From NCBI GenBank assembly GCA_945899335.1, contig CAMDIP010000107.1, positions 1 to 5,212 on the forward strand: DNA of 5,212 bases. Reading direction: 5' to 3'. Numbering within the stretch: position 1 is the first letter of the stretch; each line of letters opens with the position of its first letter. The notes beneath the pieces were generated by a model. It saw only the letters and a program-made list of their open reading frames with translations. It was not told where the DNA came from and ran no database searches. This DNA comes from Bordetella parapertussis. GTDB lineage: Bacteria > Pseudomonadota > Gammaproteobacteria > Burkholderiales > Burkholderiaceae_C. Positions 1-5,212 of the stretch are shown here, piece by piece. Position numbers and translations under genes: made by a program.

Positions 1-6
1 AAAAAC

Positions 7-432
7 TCAGGCGCGGCCCAAAATGGCGGCAGTAGCCATCAACTCTTCAAGCAAGGCCAAAGAGACGTGGCCCGATACCGCATAAGGGTCCAGTACGGGA
101 AGTTCGGAATACTTCAATACCACCGAGGTATTGAGTTTGGACAAATTGACCTGCCCCATGGTCCAACCGCCAAAACGGCGTTCGGCAATTTCTTCGTAGT
201 TGAGCAGCACCACATCGGTATGGCGCTTGTCGCTGACGATTTGCCCATACAAGTTGTTGACTTGGTTGCGACCGCCTTCAATGGCTTGCAAATAGATACC
301 GCCGCCATAACAAAGAATGCCAGTGATGCCATTGGCCATATTGTGTTCACGGGCAACAGCCAAGATGGAGTCTGTGGCTGCAGAAGCGTCGGGGTCTAGC
401 GCTCGGCTGACATAAAGCAAACGCACCAACAT
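7..432 (-). CDS. Short BLUF-domain blue-light photoreceptor
   Basis: This 141-residue protein is almost entirely one BLUF (sensor of blue light using FAD) domain, residues about 1-95, followed by a C-terminal helical cap. It has no attached effector domain, so it belongs to the short PixD/BlrB-like class that signals through a partner protein. The photochemical residues align with AppA by constant spacing: Tyr7 (AppA Tyr21), Asn31 (Asn45), Gln49 (Gln63), Trp90 (Trp104) and Met92 (Met106). His30 also matches AppA His44. The GITGIL and YLQAIEG motifs are typical of the family. BLUF domains bind FAD non-covalently, and light rearranges the Tyr-Gln hydrogen bonds. The ATG lies 4 bases after the folE stop. 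It is preceded by AAAAGGA (441-447) at 8-base spacing, which supports this start and translational coupling to folE. The family is clear; the partner and output are unknown. Confidence 0.95.
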   Translation of the reverse strand: MLVRLLYVSRALDPDASAATDSILAVAREHNMANGITGILCYGGGIYLQAIEGGRNQVNNLYGQIVSDKRHTDVVLLNYEEIAERRFGGWTMGQVNLSKLNTSVVLKYSELPVLDPYAVSGHVSLALLEELMATAAILGRA

Positions 433-436
433 GCCA

Positions 437-1162
437 TCAGTCCTTTTTCGGAATCAGTGAAAGAAATTCACGACGCAAATTGGGGTCTTTCAAAAATGCG
501 CCACGCATGACGGAATTGATCATGCGACTGTCCATGTCCTTCACCCCGCGCCACGCCATGCAGTAGTGAGAGGCCTCCATGACAATGGCCAAACCATCGG
601 GTTGGGTTTTGACTTGAATCAGGTCCGCCAACTGCACCACAGCCTCTTCCTGAATTTGGGGGCGCCCCATGACCCATTCAGCAAGTCGAGCGTACTTGGA
701 CAAACCAATCACATTGGTGTGTTCATTGGGCAAGACGCCAATCCAAATTTTTCCTATGACGGGACAAAAGTGGTGGCTGCAAGCACTGCGAACCGTGATG
801 GGCCCCACGATCATCAACTCGTTCAAGTGCTCAGCGTTGGGGAACTCGGTAATGACAGGGGCTTTAACAAAGCGGCCACGAAAAACTTCTTGCACATACA
901 TTTTGGCCACACGCCTTGCGGTGTCAGCCGTGTTGTGGTCGTGTTCGGTATCGATGACGAGGCTACTGAGAACGCCTTTCATTTTGTCGGCTACTTCGTC
1001 GAGTAATTTATCGAGCTCGCCAGGCTCAATGAAGTCGGCAATATTGTCGTTGGCGTGAAAACGCTTACGCGAAGCCTGCAATCTTTCGCGGATTTTGATC
1101 GACACAGGAACGCCTGCATCATGTGCCTCAGAAGTCATTTTTGTATCTGTCTTTTTCAACAT
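437..1162 (-). CDS. folE: GTP cyclohydrolase I, variant motif type
   Basis: The product converts GTP to 7,8-dihydroneopterin triphosphate plus formate, the first step of pterin and tetrahydrofolate synthesis, in the cytoplasm; family members form homodecamers. The catalytic domain spans about residues 48-238. By spacing against E. coli FolE, the zinc ligands are Cys128, His131 and Cys201. Catalytic His130 and His199, phosphate-binding Ser155-Lys156 and Arg205, and Gln171-Glu172 of the guanine pocket are also present. The surroundings are unusual: CSHHFCP replaces the common CEHHxxPF, WIG replaces HIGY, and QEEAV replaces QERLT. The frame is longer (241 residues) than the usual 200-222. The coordinates give the longest frame. 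ATG at 1138 (Met9) or GTG at 1105 (residue 20, with AGG 7 bases upstream) are credible alternatives, because a promoter-like sequence overlaps the first ATG and that ATG has no Shine-Dalgarno sequence. The gene lies 59 bases after aspS and couples to the BLUF gene. The family is firm; the start is not. Confidence 0.93.
   Translation of the reverse strand: MLKKTDTKMTSEAHDAGVPVSIKIRERLQASRKRFHANDNIADFIEPGELDKLLDEVADKMKGVLSSLVIDTEHDHNTADTARRVAKMYVQEVFRGRFVKAPVITEFPNAEHLNELMIVGPITVRSACSHHFCPVIGKIWIGVLPNEHTNVIGLSKYARLAEWVMGRPQIQEEAVVQLADLIQVKTQPDGLAIVMEASHYCMAWRGVKDMDSRMINSVMRGAFLKDPNLRREFLSLIPKKD
441..447 (-). promoter_or_regulatory. Ribosome binding site of the BLUF gene inside folE
   Basis: On the minus strand AAAAGGA lies within the last Lys-Lys-Asp codons of folE, 8 bases before the BLUF ATG. 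It is the clearest Shine-Dalgarno sequence among the minus-strand genes here. It fixes the BLUF start and implies that ribosomes finishing folE can reinitiate on the BLUF gene. Confidence 0.75.
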
Positions 1163-1167
1163 GTCAA
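1140..1167 (-). promoter_or_regulatory. Candidate sigma-70 promoter for folE-BLUF
   Basis: On the minus strand a perfect -35 hexamer, TTGACA (1167-1162), is followed by a 16-base spacer and TACAAA (1145-1140), a 4/6 match to the -10 consensus. Transcription would start near 1133. This would exclude the ATG codons at 1162 and 1138 and leave GTG 1105 as the first usable start. The -35 includes a TTGA direct repeat with 4-base spacing (TTGACATGTTGA), which could be part of an operator. This is sequence match only; a single promoter-like hit in an AT-rich stretch can be chance. Confidence 0.4.
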
Positions 1168-1221
1168 AGATACTAACAGCAGATGTCCGATTGAGCTTAG
1201 AAGCAAAGACAAAGACCCTGC

Positions 1222-3009
1222 CTAGCTCGTCTCGACTGTGCGCAAACGGATATGCAACTCGCGAAGCTGCTTTTCATCCACCAGCGAGGGCGCTTGGGTA
1301 AGCAAACATTGCGCACGTTGGGTTTTAGGAAAAGCGATCACGTCGCGGATGGAGTCGGCACCTGTCATGAGGGTGACGATACGGTCTAAACCAAAGGCCA
1401 AGCCGCCGTGGGGGGGAGCGCCGTATTGCAAAGCGTCGAGCAAGAAGCCAAATTTGATTTGCGCTTCCTCGGGGCTAATCTTCAGAGCATCAAACACTTT
1501 TTGCTGCACATCGGCGCGGTGAATACGTACCGAGCCGCCGCCAATTTCCCAGCCGTTGAGAACCATGTCATAGCCCTTGGCAATGCACTTCTCGGGTGCC
1601 GTGACCATCCAATCCTCGTGCCCATCTTTGGGGGCAGTGAAGGGGTGGTGTACGGCGTTGTAGCGGCCGGCTTCCTCGTCGAACTCGAACATGGGGAAAT
1701 CCACCACCCACAAAGGTGCCCAGCGGTCTTGCAGCAAGCCTTGTTTTTTGCCGAAGTCACTGTGACCGATTTTCAAGCGCAAGCCGCCGATAGCGTCATT
1801 CACCACTTTGGCCTTGTCAGCGCCAAAGAACAACAAATCACCGTCTTGTGCGCCGCTGCGCGACAAAATTTCGGTAATGGCTTTGTCATGCAGATTTTTC
1901 ACAATCGGGGACTGCAAACCTTCACGACCCTTAGCCACTTCATTGACCTTGATCCACGCCAAACCTTTGGCACCGTAAATTTTCACAAATTCGGTGAAAC
2001 CGTCGATCTCGCCGCGGCTCATCTCGCCACCACCAGGCACTCGCAGAGCAACCACTCGCCCGCCTTTGGTAGTTGCAGGGCCGCTGAAGACTTTGAAATC
2101 CACATCCGCCATGACGTCGGTGAGTTCGGTGAACTCAAGTTGGATCCGCAGATCGGGCTTGTCAGAGCCAAAGCGGTGCATGGCTTCTGAATAAGCCATG
2201 ATGGGGAAGTCGCCTAAGTCGATATCAAGCACTTGCTGGAACACGCCTTTGATCATGTCTTGGAACAGAGCGCGAATTTCCTCCTCACCTAAGAACGAAG
2301 TTTCGATATCGATCTGGGTGAACTCGGGTTGACGGTCTGCTCGCAAATCTTCATCGCGGAAACATTTGGTGATTTGGTAATAACGATCAAAGCCAGAGAC
2401 CATCAGCAACTGCTTGAACAATTGCGGCGATTGCGGCAGCGCAAAGAAATGGCCATCGTTTACACGACTGGGCACCAAGTAGTCGCGAGCGCCCTCAGGC
2501 GTGCTTTTGGTCAGCATGGGTGTCTCTATATCAACAAAGCCATTGGCGTCCAAAAACTTACGCACAGCCATTGACACGCGGTAGCGAAGCATCAGGTTCT
2601 TTTGCATATAGGGGCGGCGCAAATCCAACACCCTGTGGGTCAAGCGGGTGGTCTCTGACAAATTGTCATCATCAAGTTGGAAGGGCGGCGTGACTGAAGG
2701 GTTGAGCACCACCAACTCATGGCAAAGCACTTCGATCTTGCCGCTTTTAAGTTGCTCGTTGATGGTGCCTTCGGGGCGAAGGCGCACCAAGCCTTTGATC
2801 TGCACACAAAATTCATTGCGTATGTCTTCTGCAACTTTGAACATATCGGCACGGTCGGGGTCACAGACCACCTGCACATAGCCCTCACGGTCGCGCAAAT
2901 CGATAAAGATCACGCCACCGTGGTCACGTCGGCGATTGACCCATCCGCACAAAGACACACTTTGTCCTTGCAGTGCTTCGGTGACCAATCCACAGTAGTG
3001 CGTTCTCAT
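1222..3009 (-). CDS. aspS: Aspartyl-tRNA synthetase (probably non-discriminating)
   Basis: This class IIb synthetase attaches aspartate to tRNA in the cytoplasm. At 595 residues it matches the usual bacterial length (E. coli 590) and is complete. Its parts in order are: the N-terminal OB-fold anticodon-binding domain (about 1-105, with [12 protein letters not shown]); the catalytic core with [13 protein letters not shown] (170-182) and [10 protein letters not shown] (193-202); motif 2 from Phe217, with Arg218; the bacterial GAD insertion (about 285-420); and motif 3, GLAFGLDR (536-543). In the anticodon domain His30 and Gly81 occupy positions where discriminating enzymes such as E. coli AspRS have Leu and Lys. 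His/Gly is the pair reported for the non-discriminating P. aeruginosa enzyme, so this enzyme probably also makes Asp-tRNA-Asn for GatCAB amidation. The ATG is preceded by only a weak GGA (about 10 bases upstream), but the start matches the conserved MRTxYCG N-terminus. It follows the DUF502 gene by 58 bases. Confidence 0.97.
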   Translation of the reverse strand: MRTHYCGLVTEALQGQSVSLCGWVNRRRDHGGVIFIDLRDREGYVQVVCDPDRADMFKVAEDIRNEFCVQIKGLVRLRPEGTINEQLKSGKIEVLCHELVVLNPSVTPPFQLDDDNLSETTRLTHRVLDLRRPYMQKNLMLRYRVSMAVRKFLDANGFVDIETPMLTKSTPEGARDYLVPSRVNDGHFFALPQSPQLFKQLLMVSGFDRYYQITKCFRDEDLRADRQPEFTQIDIETSFLGEEEIRALFQDMIKGVFQQVLDIDLGDFPIMAYSEAMHRFGSDKPDLRIQLEFTELTDVMADVDFKVFSGPATTKGGRVVALRVPGGGEMSRGEIDGFTEFVKIYGAKGLAWIKVNEVAKGREGLQSPIVKNLHDKAITEILSRSGAQDGDLLFFGADKAKVVNDAIGGLRLKIGHSDFGKKQGLLQDRWAPLWVVDFPMFEFDEEAGRYNAVHHPFTAPKDGHEDWMVTAPEKCIAKGYDMVLNGWEIGGGSVRIHRADVQQKVFDALKISPEEAQIKFGFLLDALQYGAPPHGGLAFGLDRIVTLMTGADSIRDVIAFPKTQRAQCLLTQAPSLVDEKQLRELHIRLRTVETS

Positions 3010-3044
3010 AGCTTGTTGTCCAGTCTGAAAAGGAGTTATTTACT

Positions 3045-3064
3045 AAGGCGCTCTAAGGCACCTT
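3045..3064 (-). other. Intercistronic hairpin between DUF502 gene and aspS
   Basis: In the minus-strand transcript, AAGGUGC and GCGCCUU (7 pairs, one G-U) flank a 6-base loop, beginning 3 bases after the DUF502 stop codon. No U-tract follows, so it does not look like an intrinsic terminator. It might stabilise or process the mRNA, or slow ribosomes before aspS. The same bases also read as an imperfect direct repeat (CTAAGGCGCT, CTAAGGCACC), so the hairpin may be incidental. Confidence 0.3.
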
Positions 3065-3067
3065 GAT

Positions 3068-3706
3068 TTAATGAGGGGTGGTAGGTAAAGCTGTGGGAGA
3101 GACAGCACCCATGGAGATGACATAGGTCAGTGCTTCGTCCACACTCATGTCGAGTTCAATCACGTCGGCGGCTGGCACCAGCAAAAAGAACCCGCTGGTT
3201 GGGTTGGGCGTGGTGGGAACATAAACGCTCATAAAGCCTTCCCCCAAATGCGTTTGCACTTCGCCTTGGGGTGCGCCGGTTTGAAAGGCAATGGTCCATG
3301 TGCCTTGGCGTGGGTATTGCAACAACACCGCCTTGCGAAAGGCATTGCCGTTGCTTGAGAAAAGCGTGTCAGATACTTTTTTTACGCTGGTGTAGATGGA
3401 CTTGACAATGGGTATGTGGGTAAAAAGCTTGTCCCATTGCTTGACCATCCAGCGGCCCGCCACATTGGAAGCCAAAGCGCCGGTGAGCACCAGCACCAAA
3501 AACACCATCACAACACCAAGGCCCTTGATGCCGTTGAGTTGCTGCAAAGCTTCTGTATGCACCTGGGGCAGGACACTGCCCAAACCATACAGCACATTGG
3601 CCAAAATGCTGTCGAGGGCGCCAACCAGCCAACTCAGAACCCACAGCGTAATGGCCAAAGGCAGCCACACCAATAATCCAGCCAAGATATATTTTTTGAA
3701 ATTCAT
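3068..3706 (-). CDS. DUF502 family two-helix membrane protein
   Basis: The 212-residue protein has an N-terminal hydrophobic helix (about 7-29, after Asn-Phe-Lys-Lys) and a second one (about 62-82), then a soluble domain. Family hallmarks are IPIVKSIYTSVKKVSDTLF (98-116) and YVPTTPNPTSGFFLLVP (162-178). Bacterial members of DUF502 have no settled biochemical role. Plant relatives (COV/LCV) are membrane proteins linked to trafficking, which does not transfer directly. The protein is expected in the inner membrane. It lies between fmdB and aspS, an arrangement I recall as common in Burkholderiales and which may reflect shared transcription rather than shared function. The ATG has no strong Shine-Dalgarno sequence, but it begins right before the first helix, as expected. 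Family assignment is confident; function is unknown. Confidence 0.92.
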   Translation of the reverse strand: MNFKKYILAGLLVWLPLAITLWVLSWLVGALDSILANVLYGLGSVLPQVHTEALQQLNGIKGLGVVMVFLVLVLTGALASNVAGRWMVKQWDKLFTHIPIVKSIYTSVKKVSDTLFSSNGNAFRKAVLLQYPRQGTWTIAFQTGAPQGEVQTHLGEGFMSVYVPTTPNPTSGFFLLVPAADVIELDMSVDEALTYVISMGAVSPTALPTTPH

Positions 3707-3715
3707 ACTGTGAGT

Positions 3716-3745
3716 AAAAAAAATCTGCAGCCGTGCATAACGGCT
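3716..3745 (-). terminator. Weak terminator or attenuator after fmdB
   Basis: Immediately after the fmdB stop, the minus-strand transcript can form AGCCGU-UAUGC-ACGGCU (6 perfect pairs, 5-base loop; 3745-3729). Five bases follow and then a run of eight U (3723-3716). The stem is short and the U-run is not directly adjacent, so termination would be partial at best. Since the next gene starts 10 bases beyond, it could lower DUF502-aspS expression relative to fmdB. Confidence 0.35.
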
Positions 3746-4060
3746 TCAGTGACAAGCACAAGAAGGGGCGCAAGAAGAGGCGGTCGAAGCAGCAGGGGTG
3801 TCTGCGGGTTTGGCAGGCGTCGCTGCATCAGGCGCAGCCGGGGTGGTGCTGTCGGTGCTGGCGGGAGCCGCACTGCCCCCACCTTTGAAATCGGTGGCGT
3901 ACCAGCCTGAGCCCTTGAGCTGAAAACCAGCTGCTGTGAGTTGCTTGGTGTAAGAGGGTTTACCGCAAGAGGGGCAGTCATTCAAGGGCGGGTCAGACAT
4001 TTTTTGCAGCTGGTCTTTAGCGAAGCCGCAAGCGCTGCATTTATAAGCATAAATTGGCAT
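3746..4060 (-). CDS. FmdB family zinc-ribbon protein with Cys-rich tail
   Basis: The 104-residue protein begins with the MPIYAYKC signature of the FmdB/CxxC_CxxC_SSSS regulatory-protein family. Its zinc ribbon uses Cys8-x2-Cys11 and Cys29-x2-Cys32, within residues 1-59 and ending in the family-typical GSGWYATDF (50-58). A low-complexity Ala/Pro/Thr/Ser/Asp linker (about 62-95) follows, then a terminal CAPSCACH (97-104) with three cysteines and a final histidine that could bind metal. FmdB was named for a putative regulator of formamidase in Methylophilus; most members have no proven role. It is the first gene of the leftward block, facing potF across a 173-base spacer. The start is supported by the exact family N-terminus, although no strong ribosome site is seen. 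The linker and tail are typical accessories of variable length. Family is clear; function is unknown. Confidence 0.92.
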   Translation of the reverse strand: MPIYAYKCSACGFAKDQLQKMSDPPLNDCPSCGKPSYTKQLTAAGFQLKGSGWYATDFKGGGSAAPASTDSTTPAAPDAATPAKPADTPAASTASSCAPSCACH

Positions 4061-4174
4061 AGTTGATTCGCAGTATGAGCACAGATTGAAGCTTTAAATT
4101 GTATGCTTTTTATGCAGGAGAACCCCCAGCGCCTCAAAACCGCGCTCAACTGTTCATATACTACGCGCTTGGCG

Positions 4175-4187
4175 CTCGCACAGCGAG
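4175..4187 (+). other. Perfect inverted repeat upstream of the potF-like gene
   Basis: CTCGC-ACA-GCGAG is a perfect 5-base inverted repeat. If transcription starts after the TATACT at 4157-4162, it lies in the 5' leader as a small hairpin followed by a T-rich stretch. As DNA it could be an operator half-site pair. It is short enough to be chance in GC-rich sequence. Confidence 0.25.
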
Positions 4188-4218
4188 TTTCTTTGTTGTG
4201 TTATCCACTTTTACTTAT

Positions 4219-4222
4219 GGAG
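4219..4222 (+). promoter_or_regulatory. Ribosome binding site of the potF-like gene
   Basis: GGAG lies 11 bases before the ATG at 4234. The spacing is on the long side but acceptable. It supports this start together with the signal peptide that begins there. Confidence 0.5.
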
Positions 4223-4233
4223 TCTCTGCCATC

Positions 4234-5212
4234 ATGAACAAACGTCTTTTATGGCTTGTCTTGGCTTGCTTGTCTGTCGCGGCTTGTAGCAAAAAGGAGG
4301 AGCCCAAGGCTCCCGTTGCTGTAGCACCTGTGAATGCAGAAGAGAAGGTCTTGAACGTTTACAACTGGCCCGATTACATCGCTGCCGACATGATCGCCAA
4401 TTTCGAAAAAGAAACTGGCATCAAAGTCAACTACCAAACCTTCGAAAACAATGAAGGCCTGCAAGCCAAATTGGTGGCAGGTAACTCTGGTTATGACATC
4501 GTGGTCCCTGGCTCCGTGTTTGTGAAAGCACAAATCGAAGCGGGTCTGCTGAAAAAACTCGACAAATCTCAAATCCCTAATTATAAAAATCTCGATCCCG
4601 CTTTGATGAGCAAACTCACGAGTGTGGACCCAGGCAATGAATATGTTCTCCCTTGGGCGTGGAGTTTCACCACGGTAGCCATCAACAAAACCAAAGTGGC
4701 CAAAGCCTTGGGCAGCACCCCGATGCCAGAAAACGCATGGGACTTGGTGTTCAACCCTACCTACACATCCAAGCTCAAATCGTGTGGCATCGCTTATCTC
4801 GATTCGCCCTCTGAAATTTTGCCACCTGCCCTACATTACATTGGCAAGAATGCTTACTCGGATGATGCTGCCGACCACAAAGCGGCTGGTGAGATGTTGG
4901 CCAAGGTTCGCAAAGACATTCGTTTGTTCTCTAGCACCATGATTGACGACGTTGCTGGCGGCAAAGCTTGCGTGGCCCTGGGTTGGGCTGGTGACTTCAA
5001 CATCGCCATTGCCCGTGCCAATGAAAACAAGAGTGGTCAAGACCTCGAAGTGCTGTTGCCCACAACTGGTGGCCTGATCTTCTTTGACAACTTGGCCGTA
5101 CCAGCTGATGCCAAGCACCCCAACAATGCCATGACCTTCATCAATTACTTCCTCAAACCGGAAGTATCCGCCGCTTTATCCAACGAACTGGGTTATCCCA
5201 CTGCCAACAAAG
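4234..5212 (+). CDS. potF: PotF-like putrescine-binding lipoprotein of an ABC transporter, 3' end cut
   Basis: This is the periplasmic solute receptor of a polyamine ABC importer; 326 residues are visible and roughly 45 are missing at the right edge, judging from PotF (370). The signal peptide (MNKRLL plus a hydrophobic core) ends in the lipobox VAAC, with Cys18 as the lipidated residue, then a flexible Lys/Glu/Pro/Ala linker (19-38). E. coli PotF is a free periplasmic protein, so membrane anchoring is a difference. The binding fold starts at VLNVYNWPDYI (39-49). Compared with PotF, the ligand residues Trp45, Tyr48, Glu194, Trp251, Asp254, Phe283 and Asp285 are kept (PotF W37, Y40, E185, W244, D247, F276, D278), including GWAGD and FFD. 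PotF Ser38 and Ser85 become Pro46 and Gly93. LKSCGI (181-186) also matches PotF rather than PotD, so putrescine is the likeliest ligand. Genes for the ATPase and permeases probably follow beyond the window. Confidence 0.9.
   Translation, partial: MNKRLLWLVLACLSVAACSKKEEPKAPVAVAPVNAEEKVLNVYNWPDYIAADMIANFEKETGIKVNYQTFENNEGLQAKLVAGNSGYDIVVPGSVFVKAQIEAGLLKKLDKSQIPNYKNLDPALMSKLTSVDPGNEYVLPWAWSFTTVAINKTKVAKALGSTPMPENAWDLVFNPTYTSKLKSCGIAYLDSPSEILPPALHYIGKNAYSDDAADHKAAGEMLAKVRKDIRLFSSTMIDDVAGGKACVALGWAGDFNIAIARANENKSGQDLEVLLPTTGGLIFFDNLAVPADAKHPNNAMTFINYFLKPEVSAALSNELGYPTANK

Larger units (their letters stand above)
4061..4233. promoter_or_regulatory. Divergent intergenic region between fmdB and potF-like gene
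   Basis: This 173-base spacer must hold the start signals of both divergent units. For fmdB, TACAAT (4103-4098, minus strand) is a 5/6 match to -10, but no good -35 precedes it. For the potF-like gene, TATACT (4157-4162, plus strand) is also a 5/6 match with a poor -35 (TCAAAA at 17 bases), giving a leader of about 65 bases. The weak -35 hexamers suggest activator dependence or that these are not the real promoters. No open frame, RNA gene or long repeat is seen. Confidence 0.4.

Noticed and set aside
1..6. T-run on the minus strand right after the BLUF stop, as a possible terminator
   Set aside because: The run is cut by the window edge and no adequate stem is visible before it.
566..1058. 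Plus-strand open frames opposite folE
   Set aside because: They mirror the conserved FolE coding sequence and show no domain of their own.
1408..2190. Long plus-strand open frame (260 codons) opposite aspS
   Set aside because: It lies wholly antisense to the well-supported aspS, shows no recognisable family, and has no convincing ribosome site; it is a frame shadow.
3028..3035. AAAAGGAG on the plus strand as a ribosome site
   Set aside because: The only nearby downstream ATG (3071) opens a frame of five codons; the match is on the non-coding strand of the aspS leader.
3369..3773. Minus-strand open frame of 134 codons overlapping the DUF502 gene and the fmdB end
   Set aside because: It is a different frame of the DUF502 gene, which has clear family motifs and membrane helices.
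4193..4221. TTGTTG plus TATGGA as a promoter for the potF-like gene
   Set aside because: The -10 match is only 3/6 and overlaps the ribosome site, which would leave almost no leader.
4249..4572. Minus-strand open frame opposite the potF-like gene
   Set aside because: Antisense to a clear lipoprotein coding sequence; no independent support.

Overview
The window reads as a chromosomal piece of a betaproteobacterium, most likely Burkholderiales and perhaps a freshwater Comamonadaceae-type organism. This is inferred from the gene order FmdB, DUF502, AspRS, which I recall as a conserved Burkholderiales block, from the style of the protein sequences, and from a moderate base composition. No RNA gene, mobile element, CRISPR array or frameshift is visible.

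Layout. Five genes run leftward on the minus strand from about 4060 to 7: an FmdB-type zinc-ribbon protein, a two-helix DUF502 membrane protein, aspartyl-tRNA synthetase (aspS), a variant GTP cyclohydrolase I (folE), and a stand-alone BLUF photoreceptor. Gaps between them are 39, 58, 59 and 4 bases. A spacer of about 173 bases (4061-4233) separates this block from a divergent plus-strand gene. That gene encodes a PotF-like putrescine-binding lipoprotein and is cut by the right edge.

How the genes work together. FmdB, DUF502 and aspS look like a housekeeping block. The AspRS carries the His/Gly pair associated with non-discriminating enzymes, which would charge both tRNA-Asp and tRNA-Asn and need GatCAB. 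The folE-BLUF pair is the most interesting part. The blue-light flavin sensor starts 4 bases after the folE stop, and its Shine-Dalgarno sequence lies inside the last folE codons, so the two are probably translationally coupled. All key BLUF photochemistry residues are present, and the FolE keeps its zinc and catalytic residues within unusual flanking motifs. A consensus-like promoter overlaps the annotated folE start, so the pair may be transcribed separately from aspS and folE may start further in. A link between light sensing and pterin/folate synthesis, for example to feed a photolyase antenna, is an inference that the window suggests but cannot prove. The polyamine-binding gene on the right is probably the first gene of a pot-type ABC transporter operon that continues beyond the window.
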